From Cynocephalus volans (lineage: Eukaryota > Chordata > Mammalia > Dermoptera > Cynocephalidae), in NCBI RefSeq assembly GCF_027409185.1, contig NC_084462.1, positions 155,049,490 to 155,113,489 of the forward strand: a stretch of 64,000 nucleotides of DNA, given 5' to 3'. The notes beneath the pieces are model-generated. The model ran no database searches. It worked only from the letters and a program-made list of their open reading frames with translations, and was not told where the DNA came from. This document shows positions 52,839 through 64,000 of the stretch, piece after piece. How positions within the stretch are numbered: position 1 is the first letter of the stretch; every line of letters starts with the position of its first letter. Position numbers and translations under genes: made by a program.

Positions 52839-53795
52839 GTGAGTACCCAGATCACATTTATTCAGGGTTACATGTTGTGTGTTCTATGACGAGTCTTAGT
52901 TATAATTTAAAAAGTACCTTTGTTAGGGAAAAGATAAGTGTTTTGAAGGTAAGAAGTCAATATAATCTAAAATATGCCTTTTATGATAGAGGGTGCTGGA
53001 ATAATTACTGGATTTAATAGGTAAATTATTTATCTCTGTTCAGTAAAAATATATTGGAAACTTTTCCATTTTAAGCTATAGAACATCAACTCAAACTAGC
53101 TTAAGCAGAGAGAGACTTTTATTAGATCACATAAATTAAAAGTCCAGGAGTGGAAGTAGCTTTGAGGATATCTATATCCATGAGTCTTACTGATGTCATT
53201 CGAATATACTTTTGTTCTTGCTTTTGTTTTGCATTTCAAGACTCTGCTTCACTCATGCATTAGTTTTTTATTCTTTGTTGCTGCAGATAGCTTTTTCTTA
53301 GCTCTGGGGAAGGTGGCCAAAAGGAGTACCAGTTTATGTGTCTTTAAATTTCTATGATCTCAAAGGAAAAAAGAATGTCTTTTTTGAATGTTCCAAAAGA
53401 AAGTTCCTGGGGAAGACTGACTGTTCTATCTTGGCTCATATACCCATCCTTGAACCAGTCCTTTGGCCGAGTAGCATGGAGCACTCTGATGGACCAGGTT
53501 TGGGCCCTGGGTGCAGACACGGATGAGAAGGAATAGTCTGACCCACATTACATGGAATGGGAGGGAAGAATTGGTTCCCTAAAGGAAGGAATATATGACA
53601 GACCAAGAACATATCTGCTACCATGAGTAATACTTTAAAAAATTTCTCATTTATGCCTGTTAGCTCTCCATTCTTTTAGTTTAAAATTTTTTTTTATAAA
53701 TTGTGGTCCTTCTTATACTGTGTTTATTATAAAGCTGGAAAAGGAATTATAGAAAATTCTCATTTTGTAATTGAAAGAAGAGATATTCAACATAA

Positions 53796-53823
53796 ATACA
53801 GTGGATATTCAACATAAATACTC
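53796..53823. repeat. Short tandem duplication
   Basis: gatattcaacataaatac is repeated after a few bases (about 53780-53822). LIN52 intron 5. Confidence 0.6.
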
Positions 53824-54639
53824 AAGGGGTACCTCTTATGACCTTCATGAATTTACAATTTGAGAATACTACTGCAGTTTATATATTTTTCTTCAAAAAT
53901 GTAGGTTTTGCACTGATTGGACCAATCCTCAAAATAGTTTATAAGTTATTGTTCTTGTTTCTTTAGATCATATAGAGCATGTGGTGGATATGTTCACATC
54001 ATTGATTTAAGTTACAGCCAAATTCAACATTTCTTTTTAAAATTTAATTTAAAATTTCTATTTTTGACTAACAGTAATCAGTTCCTTAGCCCTCCTTGTC
54101 CTTTCTTTATTTCCTTTACTGTCATCAGCAGATGGTTTTGTTATGCTGAGAAAACAGTTTTAATCTCTTCATGAATCGAGGAATAGAGAATTTGAGATGT
54201 GGTTGCTAGGTGGTCTGCTAGGTTCACTCATTGTTATCTAACTCCTCTGGTATACTGGTGATTTATTTCTTGTGATTAAAGTTTATGCCTTGGTAAAATT
54301 ACTAATTACCATTTACATCATGGATTTCCAGGGTTTATGATGAAAAGGCAAATCAGTGATTATTAAATTTATGAATGGGAGGCTTTTATAATATTGAATT
54401 ACTTGATTTTATTTCTAGCTTTGGATAATAAATGCTGTAATGATCATAATGATCAATCCTTTATCTGTGTCCATTTTTTAATGAAATAAATTTTATGCAA
54501 GTTTTATCAAGAAGATGCTGTTACCAAACGTATTTGTCAGCAATGTGAGTATTAACTGTAGTTAGTTGTAGCTGAAATTGCTTTGTTCCCTCTGCTTGGT
54601 TTTCTTTTTCTGCTTCCCTACTGAGAAAGGAAATGAAAT

Positions 54640-55560
54640 ATTTTGTCTTACTTTTTACTATGGAAAATTTTAAACATATACCAAAGTAGAGAGAACAGAA
54701 CAATGACCTCATGTACCCATGACCCAGCTTCAATAATCAACATATGGCCAATCTTGTTTCACTTATGACAACCTCCTATAGTTATTTTAAAGCAAATCCT
54801 AGACATCATATTACTTTATTGCAGAATAACTTATGTGTTTCCAAAAGACAATTCTTTTTTTAAGTATAACCACAATTCCATTATTATGCCTAAAAAATTT
54901 TAATGCACTGAATATTAAATGGCCAATCAGGGTTCCTATTTCCCTGGTTGACTCACAAATGTCTTTATACAGTTCGTATGTTTGAGTCAGGATCTAAGTA
55001 AGGTTCATATACCATATTTTATTGATATGTCTCTTAAGTCTTGTTTAGTCTTGTCATAGTTCCACCTACCTTTTATTTTCCCTTGTCATTTATTAAACCC
55101 AGTCATTTGTTCTGTAGAATTTTCCACATTCTGGATTTCATTGATTACATACATCCCTGTGATAGTACTTAACATGTTTATTTATCCTTTTTTATTTCCT
55201 GGTAGTTAGATCTAGAAGCTTGTACAGATACAGGCTTGATTTTTTATTTTTATTTTGGCAAGAATATTTCATAGGTGGTGTTGTGTACATCCATCAGAAG
55301 GTACATTATGTCTGCTTATCTCTCTTTTTGTGATAATAAGGCTAATAATGGATAAAGGTATTATCAGTCTGATAAAATTCTCCATTAGCCATACACCCAG
55401 AGTGGCAGCCTTTGATCACTGTCTAGATCCACTATTTCATTATAGGTTGCAAGATGGTGATATTCTAATTCTGTCATTCCTTCTTATTGGCTAGAGTTTT
55501 TCTATAAAGGACTTTATCTTATCAACTATTTGGTTACTTTGAAAACAGTTTTTACTGGAA
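54640..55560. mobile_element. Ancient LINE-derived segment
   Basis: gaaaattttaaacatatacc, cagcttcaataatcaacata, atatgtctcttaagtcttgt and gttgcaagatggtgatattc form a long stretch known to me as a repeated mammalian L1M-type 3' region. It is old and interrupted; the subfamily is not certain. Confidence 0.5.
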
Positions 55561-56649
55561 TGACAGAATAAACGATTCTCTTTATTTACTAGTTTTCAGA
55601 ATGAATCAGTTCCCTAAGAATCAATAAAGTCTATTCCAATGGGCTTCCATAGAATCAAAAACTTGGCATGTTTTTTTGTTTTTATTTTTGTTTTTTAATC
55701 CACACAATTAAAGCTGTTATTACTGATAAGTGTTTGTATTTCTAAAAACTTAAGGCTTTGGAGATGGGGGTTTAAAGTCACCTAACTCAGCTACTTTAAG
55801 CACTGAACCAAAACTGTACAACAAAAATAATTGTTTCTGCCAGATGAGTTCCATGAACACAGCTAAGATTTTTCAAAATTATTTTCTATTTCAGAATTTA
55901 GCATTATTTCAACTTCTGTAGTAGTGCTTTTCAACTGATTGCCATTTTCCTTGACCATAGTAAATTTAGGGGACATAAAAAAGTAATTTTTAAATTTAGA
56001 ATTGGAAATACTTACATTGATGTATATTGGACTTCTTGGATTCAGCCTCTCTTTGTTTTATTGTGTAGTGATTTGCATACAAGCAAGATTTTTTTTTAAA
56101 GAATAGATTATTCATCTACTCTAGGGGTTGGCTTTTACTTGACACCCTAATCTGGTGTTTCTATGTCTCAACCCTCTTTCCTGCATTAATTGAGAGGATG
56201 ACATGGATGAAAAATAAGCAGTAGGAACTGATGAATCCCCAAGGACCTGTACTGATAAAGATGATGGAAAGAAAAAAAATGCATAAAGTATTTTCCCTCA
56301 AAAGATGATTGTTTGTCACTTTCCAAGAACAGTGTTAGATGTTAGTGTAGAAATAATGTGAACCTTCTAGGGCTGATAATAACTGGATTGTGTCTTTTGC
56401 AAGGTGAACCCTACCTATGATTTGGTACATGACTAAGCCTCAGATAAATCTTTTGGTGCGCAGATTTTGGAATGCAATAACTTTTCTTAAAGGCATTTAT
56501 AGCCTCTCAGGTGATCAGGTCCCCTTAGCTTGATTTGGTCAGTTAATTAATATGAAATTCTCTTGAAATATATGGAAATATGAAAAATTGTAAAACTCTT
56601 CCTTAGCTTGTAAAGAATTCCATTTCTGTTAGTTCCATCTGAGTTCAGT

Positions 56650-57260
56650 GTCCTTTTACTGAAATACTATAGTCACCTTCTAACTGGTTTTCCTGCCTCT
56701 CAACTACCCCATTCCACTTCGTCTTGTCTACTACTGCCAGATTAATATTTCTGAAGTACCATTTGCTTCTGTTTGTTCTTTGCTGATAAGTCATTGCTAG
56801 TATGATAAAATTCAGACACCTTAGTATGTCATTCAAAATCCTCTACACTCTGGTGATAGCCTAATCTCTCTAGCCTTCATACTTGACTTCTCCCCTCCCC
56901 AAACACCATATTCCCATTTGAAATCCTTGCTTTTTTTTTGAACACTTCCCCATCTTCTTAGTTCTGTTCATGCTGGGGTTTTTTTTTTTTTTTCCCTTCC
57001 CTCTCAAAAAGCTCTCTTTCATCAGCCTTTCCTTTTTCATCCCTGATCTAGAATTTGAGGTCTCTCCTGGCCTCCCAAATTGCTCCTAGAACAGTTTGTT
57101 TATTTCATTTGTAAGGCACTTTTACCATTCTTCTTGAAGATTTTGGTATGTGTCTTATCCCTTGGATTGATGTAACTTTTTAAGGTAAGAATGATATTTT
57201 TGGACTGCCTTTGTAGCCCATAGAGTACCTGATGTATAGTAAGTGTGCAGTGTGTCTTTG
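56650..57260 (+). repeat. L2-like segment
   Basis: ccagattaatatttctgaag, tcattcaaaatcctctacac, catgctggggttt and gcccatagagtacctgatgt are in L2 order. Diverged, in LIN52 intron 5. Confidence 0.5.
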
Positions 57261-57811
57261 CTGTTTGATTGCCTTCAGGTAAAGTGATGGAATTTTCTTA
57301 ATGAAGTCCATTTACTTAAAACTGAAAAGGTGGAAGTTTCTAGAAATTTGTCTTTTTCTGAGTAGTTGGTGTTTTAGTGATGAGAAGTAACATTTGAAGA
57401 TGTCATGTCTGGAGTTTCTTCTCTTATGACAGTGGATGCTCAACCAGACAGAGTAAATATAGTGTGAACCTTGTTGTCAATTGCTTGGTTTTATCTTCTC
57501 CTTGAACTCTATTTCATTACTTTTATGACTGGGGCATGATTCCGATTTAGAAAGTTGCCATGGTACATTGCTCCTTTATTCCTAAGACCCACTGAATTAT
57601 TGTGAATCCTGTTGAGTACTGATTCTCAGCATTTTTTTCCTTTTCTGATTTCCCTTCCCCTTTCTCTGAAGGTTACAAACCTTTTGGTTGTCATGCTAAT
57701 GACTTACTTACTGGCTATCTTTGAAATATTTTTAAATAGAATATGAAAATTTGAAAAGCAGAGAATCATGTCATTTGAAACCAGGGCTAAACCCTGGGGG
57801 CTCTGATGCAT

Positions 57812-60050
57812 TTATTTTTATTTTTGGTAATATCTTTATGAGATGTAATTCATACACCCTACAATTCACCTATTTATTGTGTGCAATTCAGTGGTTTTTA
57901 GTATATTCACAGAGTTATGCAGTCATCACCACAATCAGCTTTAGAACATTTTCATCACCTCTCCTTTAACTCCTCAGGCCTAGGCTACCACTGATCTGCT
58001 TTATGTCTCTATGGATTTGCCTAGTCTGGACATTTCATATGAATGGAATCATACATAATATGTGGTCTCTTGTGACTTGATTCTTTCACTTAACATTGTG
58101 TTTTCAGTGTTCGACTATGTTGTAGCACGTATCAGTGCTTCATTCTTTTTATGAGCAAATAATATTCCATTGTATAGATATACAACATTATATTTATCCA
58201 CCAGTTGATGGGCATTTTGGTTGTTTCTACTATTCAGTTAGCATGAATAAATAATGCTGTTATGAACAGTCATGTACAATTTTTTGAGTGGACCTTAAGT
58301 TTTCATTCTCTTGGGTTTATAAATAGAAGTAGAATTTCTGGGTCATATGGTAACTCTATATCTGCCCTTTTGAGGACCTGTCAGACTGTTTTCCAAACTA
58401 GCAGAACCATTTTACACTCCCATCAACAGCATATGAGGGTTCCAACTTTGCCACATTCTTGCCCATACTTGTTATTGTCCTTTTAAAAAAATTATTAACA
58501 TATTCATCCTTGGGTTTGTAAAGCAGTATCTTATTGTGGTTTGGATTTTCATTTGCCTATTAATAATTATGTTGAACATATTTGTATGTGCTTATTGGCC
58601 AGTTGTATATCTTCTTTGGAGATCTACTTGTTCAGATTCTTTGCCCATTTTTAAATTGGATTCATTGTGTTTTTATTATTGAATTTTAAGAGTTCTTTAT
58701 ATATTCTACAAACAGGTCACTTAGACATATAGTTTGCAGAAGGTTTCTCTCATTATGTGGGTTGTCTTTTTTCTTTTTTGATGGTGTTCTTTAAAGCACA
58801 AAGTTTTAAGTTTTGATAAAGTTCAATTTATTTTTTCTTTTGTTGCTTATGTTTTGGTGTCATACCTAAGAAACCATTGCCTAACCCAAGGTCTTAAAAA
58901 TTTATTCCTGTTTTCTTTAAAGAATTTTATAGTTTTAGCACTTACATTTAGGTCTTTGATCCATTTAAATTAATTTTTGTATGTGGTATGAGATACGGAT
59001 CCAAATTTATTCTTTTGCATGTGGATATTCAGTTGTCTCAGTACCATTTGTTGAAAAGACTATTCTTTCCGCATTGAATTGTCTTGGCATCCTTTTTGAA
59101 AGTCAATTGACCATAAATGTGAGCATTTATTTTTGGACTCTCAATTCTGTTCCATTGATCCATATGTCTTTTCTTATGCCAGTACCTCACTGTCTTGATT
59201 ACTGTAGCTTTGTAGTAAGTTTTGAAATTGGGATGTGTGAGTTTTTCAAGATTGTTTTGGCTCTCCTGAGTCCTTTGAATTTTTGTAGGAATTTTAGCTC
59301 ATGAATTGCTGTAGTGAAGTCCACTGGGATTTTAATAGGAATAGCATTGAATATGTAAATCACTTTGGGGAGTACTGCCATCTTAATAACATTAAGATGA
59401 TCTATGAACGTGGTGTGTCTTTACATTTATTTCGGTCTTCTTTAATTTTTTAAATTAAAGAAATTAAATCTAACATCAGCATGTTTTGTAGTTTTCACGT
59501 ATAAGTTTTACACATCTTTTGTTAAATTTATTCCCAAGTATTTTGTTCTTTTTTTGTTTTGTTTTGGCAGCGGGCCAGTATGGGGAACCAAACCCTTGAC
59601 CTTGGTGTTACAAGGCCATGCTCTAACCAGCTGAGCAAACTGGCCAGCACTTTATTCTTTATGATGCTATCATAAATTGACTTGTTTTCTTAGTTTTATT
59701 TTGTTTGCTCATTGCTACTGCTGAGAAATACAATTAATTTTTGTATATTGATTGTGTCCTGTAACTTTCTGAACTTGTTTATTAGTTCTAATAATGTTTT
59801 AGTAGATTACTTACAGTTTTCTATATATAGAATCGTCATTTGTAAGTAGAGATAATTTTACTTCTTTATTTCCAGTCGGGTGCTTCTTATTTCTATTTCA
59901 TTTTCTTGCCTAATTGCCCTGGCTAGAAATTTCAGTACAGTGTTAAATGGAAGTGGCAGAAGTGGACATCCTTTTCTTCCTGCTCTTAGGGAGAAAGTGT
60001 TTAAGTATGGTGTTAGTTGTGGAATGTTTGTAGATGCGCTTAAACGTAAA
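57812..60050 (-). mobile_element. L1 3' half, antisense (3' UTR to ORF2)
   Basis: 57812-58700 is the reverse complement of an L1M 3' UTR (gaataatgctgttatgaaca, ggtcatatggtaactctata). 58700-60050 is the reverse of the ORF2 C-terminal part (ttgaatatgtaaatcacttt, ctccattgatccatatg-like, ggtgtcatacctaagaaacc). All frames are broken. A SINE at 59553-59651 splits it. Confidence 0.82.
59553..59651 (-). mobile_element. tRNA-Ile SINE monomer inside an L1
   Basis: ggcagcgggccagtatgggg, then ccttgaccttggtgttacaa and ctgagcaaactggccag. It interrupts the antisense L1 ORF2 sequence, so it is younger than that L1. Confidence 0.85.
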
Positions 60051-60069
60051 TCAGTTCACACTAAGTATA

Positions 60070-60155
60070 AGAGGGGGGTCTTCAAAAAGTTTGCGGAAAG
60101 ATTCATATTACCTTTTCATTCCATTTTTCGTGAACTTTTTAAAGTATCCTCATAT
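60070..60155. mobile_element. Mariner-like miniature inverted-repeat element, copy 3
   Basis: gaggggggtcttcaaaaagt at the left and aactttttaaagtatcctca at the right, with TA-rich flanks. It directly follows the antisense L1. Confidence 0.7.
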
Positions 60156-61939
60156 TACCCTCTAAAAAGGCTTTAAGGAATTTAGCTTACTTCATTATAA
60201 GTAATTGCTTCTGCTAATTTATAGTCTAATCCTATATATTCATTAAGCAGTTTCAGTAGGACTGTTATTTGGCTAAATTTAATCACCTACTGTAGTTTTT
60301 AGAGCAACATTTTATTGTAAAAAGATTGAGACTTCTGCATTCAAACCTGATACTTTATCCCATTAATCTACATTGATGAAGTTGTCTGTACCAGAAACTA
60401 TTTGGTGTAACTTTCTTTGGTGTTGGTACCAAAAAAGCTTCTGCTTTTAATCTAGCCTGTGGTATGGTAGATGTCTCTACCCTCTAGGCATGTGGTTTTT
60501 GGCAAAATGGCTATTTATATTTCCAAATTATTTTGCATTTAGATTAAATTCTGAAGAAGAGTTAGCTGTGTTGATGGTTAATTTTAATCTATGAAGGAAG
60601 GGAGGGAGAGCCTAATAGTGACTCTCATACCCTGGGTATTCATTTTCGTGGCCTGACATCAGGGTTATTTGTCTGGCTTCCATTATAAAGCCTATTCTGT
60701 CCTACCTCTCTATGATAGTTAATGGTAAATTAACAGCCCTTGACTGATTGAGGAGAAAAACCATCTAGACTTTAACCTCTAGATGGCAGTGTAAGTCTTA
60801 CTGTACTACTAGCTTTTTCTCTACCCATGTCTCTTGAACTGGATTTCTGATTTAGGTAGAAAATTCTTGTGATTTTACTAGACTACCTGCCTAACTTTGT
60901 TCATACCTTCCTTGATATTTAGCTTTTGTTTTCATTTTCATCTTTACATGTTTTCTCTCTCTCTCTCTTTTTTTTTCTTTTTTTTTTTTTAACACATTTC
61001 CTTTCGTAAGCAATGTGTATTTTTGAAGCTGAGTCCCGTAGTTTCTCTTTTGTCAGAAATAGCATTTTGTTTTTGATTAAGGAGACTGATAGGAAAAAAA
61101 TCCAAAAATGTAGTTGTTCAATACAATAGCTTTCCTTTTTTTATTTTTAAAATTAAAAAGGTTTTTTTAAAGAAATTCTTTACAATACAGTAGCTTTTTG
61201 GATATAAGACCCTCAAAATGGGTTCAATTCTCTTATCGCAGTCATCTCCCCTGCCTTGTATTCTGTTGGCTATCATGTGATATAAGGTAATGCCATATTA
61301 AATTAAAGCAGAAATGTTAGCTAAAATTGATGAAATAAACTTGGATTAATTTGTCCTTCAAGAAAGATTTAATTGTTTTAAAATAAAGCTTTCAAAAAGC
61401 CATTTTGAGTGATGAGATAATAGCAAAAGAATGAATCCTGTTCAGCAACTATTAGAGTGACTGCAAGCCTCTAAAGGGGATATGAAGATGAATAAAACAT
61501 AATTACTATCCTTGTACAGATTAAAGTGTAATAGGAAAGGGAGATAAGACAATTAAGTGAATGATTCTTAATAGAAGGTAGAGGAGATAAGCTCCATAAG
61601 AGTACAAAGAATTATATGGGTAGGGAAGAAGTGGGCAATTGCATCAGATTGCTACAGGAATGGCAGATAAGTTTCATTTGTGTGTCAACATGGGTTGATT
61701 AGTAAGGACTGCCTCATGCCATTTAATTGAGGATTTTGAGAAGGAGTCTGGATTCATAGAAGTCAGTTAATGATGTCTCCTCTGGACAAGGTCAAGATGT
61801 GTGGTAGTATTTGCTCTTTCTAGACATTAGACATAGACCTTAAAGAACACATAGGATCTTGATGGCTGGAAATGGGAAGATAGCACATTCCAGGCAGAGT
61901 GAATGTTAGGAGCAAAACAGAGTTTGAAAGCTATAGCAG

Positions 61940-62028
61940 GGACTGACCAGTTAGCTCAGCTGATTATAGTGTGATGTTATAACACCAAGGTCAAGGGTTC
62001 AGATCCCCATACTGGCCAGCCACCAAAA
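61940..62028 (+). mobile_element. tRNA-Ile SINE monomer
   Basis: gggactgaccagttagctca, then aacaccaaggtcaagggttca, ccagccacc and a short A tail. Flanks aaagctatagcag / aaagctgtatctg are similar. It lies in LIN52 intron 5. Confidence 0.85.
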
Positions 62029-62490
62029 AAAGCTGTATCTGCTCAAGGAACAGTGTGAGTGATCGAGTCTGGTCCCTAAGGACCCCAACTTACACTTGGG
62101 AACATAAGTACTAAGACTAGGGAGGAAATAGGGGTCAGAATGAGGAGGGCCTTGAACTCTAGGGTGAGGAGTTTGACTCAATGGTAATGGGGAGCATATG
62201 AAATGTTCCTTAAATATTTTAATGACTGTAACATTAACTATATGTTCATTATAGATGGCTTGTCGAGGCACTTTACTAAAAGAGACTTTACTACAAATTT
62301 GTTTATTGTAAAAATAAATTGAAAAAAATAACCATAGCCTTACCATTAAGAGATGACTACTGTTAACATTTGATGTGTATCCTGGCCCCCCTTATATTCC
62401 TATTACATATGGGTGTGTGTGTTTGCATTTATATTTGCACCCATACATATATACAACATGCTTTTTAGACAAAACTGAGACACTGGTATG

Positions 62491-62493
<3 letters not shown>

Positions 62494-62543
<50 letters not shown>
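62494..62543. repeat. (CA)n microsatellite
   Basis: 25 uninterrupted AC units in LIN52 intron 5; likely polymorphic. Confidence 0.95.
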
Positions 62544-62545
<2 letters not shown>

Positions 62546-64000
62546 TTGGCTTGTGGGTTTATTTGTTTGTTTGGTTTTTTCATTCTATCTTGAGCATTTT
62601 CCTGTATCATTAAAAATTCTACTGAAGATTTTTGAGTAGGGAAGTCACACACACCTCTAGGAGGTATTGTTGCATAGGATGGAATGGAATGGTAGAGACA
62701 GGAGGCAGGAAGATATTTTGGGAGTCCAGGACGAAGGATTGAGGGCTTGAATGAATGGTGGCAGTGAGAATGGGAAGAAGTGTACTGACAGTAGCTATTT
62801 TATATTTGTAACTTTTAGGACTAGGTAAATATCTGGATGGATATTAGGGGATAAACTGAAGTTAGAGTTTACCGTGATGTTTTGAGCCTGGTTAACAAAG
62901 TCAGAAGGAGGTGAGATACTTGGTTAACAAAAAAATCACATAACTGTTTTACATGTCCCTTTGTAGGCAGGCATCTTTATTTTTTTAGAAATAAGTAAAA
63001 GCCATTTGTAAAGTTTGTTATTAATGGGGTGAAAGCTATACTCTAATCTAGTTCAGTCACATCACCTGGGCAACAGGTAATGTTTTAGATATATAATAGT
63101 GAGTTATTTGATCTCAGGGAAATGAATATGTGTGAAACAGGATATCCATAACTTCAGATATGAATTTATGAAGTCCCTATATTATTTGGCAGGTCATTAA
63201 GCCTCTAAGTGGAATGACTTACTTTTGTATAGTTTTCTTCCATAATAGTGCTTTTTCATTGAGGTAGCTACCTAGAGCTATTCAGGAAATTGTTACAGCC
63301 TTTGTGTATAGTAGACATCTAATTCTTTGTTTACTAGAAAAAACGTTCAGAAGTTTAAAATTTGAAGTAACAGTAATTGGCCCCAAATATTTGCTGTTGC
63401 TGCATCTGTTAAATAGTAGCTATATTCGGATTATATCAGCACTAGGATAACTCCTCCTAAGAGTGCAGACTGCAGTTTAGATGTAGTTGGAGATTTGTGG
63501 GACCTCTGATTGAGAGGAAATATACTGCCAAATTGTTTTTCAGAAAGGTACTTCCCACCCCTGCATTCTTGCTAATACAAAATACTATAATTTTTTAGTC
63601 ATTGTAAACTTGATAGGTAAGATATTAGTATCTTGTTCTAATGTTAATTTCTTTGACTGTGAAGGTAAACATTTTTTTTACATGTTTCTTGATCATATCT
63701 GTTGACAAGGGCTGGAAATTCAAGAAAGTATACATTTTAATTATTTTAACCCGAAAAATAAAGCCAGAGAACTTAATTCAAAAGCACCCAAAGACAGTGT
63801 TGAAATCTGCATTTCTCAAATACCAATTGAAACTTATCCTGGTTTTCTATGTTTTATGCATTACCTTACCATCTCACTATAGACATTAGCATTGCATCCT
63901 ATTTAGGTAGTAATACCCCATAACATCTAGAAACCCCACTTTGAAGGGATCAGGGTTATTCCTCATAATTAGAAATTGTCAATTTAGCCCTAGGCATTTT

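Larger units (their letters stand above)
52839..64000 (+). other. LIN52 intron 5 (continues past window)
   Basis: LINE-derived blocks (54640, 57812-60050), L2-like (56650), mariner-like element (60070), SINEs (59553, 61940) and CA repeat (62494). 52860-54630, 60160-61900 and 62560-64000 show no recognised feature. I looked for the last LIN52 exon and did not see it. Confidence 0.75.

Noticed and set aside
58981-59304. Plus-strand open frame of 107 residues
   Set aside because: It is the antisense strand of L1 ORF2 sequence.
62392-62652. Open frames across the CA repeat
   Set aside because: They encode alternating Cys-Val or His-Thr from a dinucleotide repeat.

Overview
The window is nuclear DNA from a placental mammal. 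It has short exons with GT/AG introns, one CpG island, and dense interspersed repeats (MIR, L2, L1, MaLR-type LTRs, Tigger/Charlie/mariner DNA elements). The gene order BBOF1 (+) / ALDH6A1 (-) / LIN52 (+) is the order I know from human chromosome 14q24.3. The best clue to the species is about 26 copies of a SINE made only of one or two tRNA-Ile-like monomers plus a poly-A tail. That architecture matches the CYN SINEs described from colugos (Dermoptera), so a flying lemur such as Galeopterus is my best guess. This is inference and needs a library search.

Layout. 1-19.5 kb: the 3' three quarters of BBOF1, nine coding exons giving about 418 residues; the N-terminus lies left of the window. 19.5-21.4 kb: the tail-to-tail interval that must hold both 3' UTRs. 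21.4-40.7 kb: the complete ALDH6A1 coding region on the minus strand, 12 exons, 530 codons plus stop. 40.2-41.6 kb: a CpG island acting as a head-to-head promoter, with the two start codons 575 bp apart. 41.3-64 kb: the first five coding exons of LIN52 (about 102 of the 116 residues of the human protein); the last 11 kb are intron, and the final exon lies beyond the right edge.

The three genes do not share a pathway. BBOF1 is a coiled-coil basal-body protein of multiciliated cells, ALDH6A1 is mitochondrial methylmalonate-semialdehyde dehydrogenase (valine and thymine catabolism), and LIN52 is a MuvB-core subunit of the DREAM cell-cycle complex. ALDH6A1 and LIN52 are linked only through the shared promoter, which has four CCAAT boxes, a GC box, a consensus E2F site and a perfect GTCACGTGAC E-box touching the LIN52 ATG.

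I see no unknown multi-gene system. What is locally unusual: a SINE insertion that duplicated the splice donor of ALDH6A1 exon 9; a decayed but in-frame duplicate of a BBOF1 exon; a full-ended but internally deleted L1 with perfect target-site duplications; a truncated NDC80 retropseudogene; an apparently identical 204-bp tandem duplication; and a foldback pair in a BBOF1 intron.
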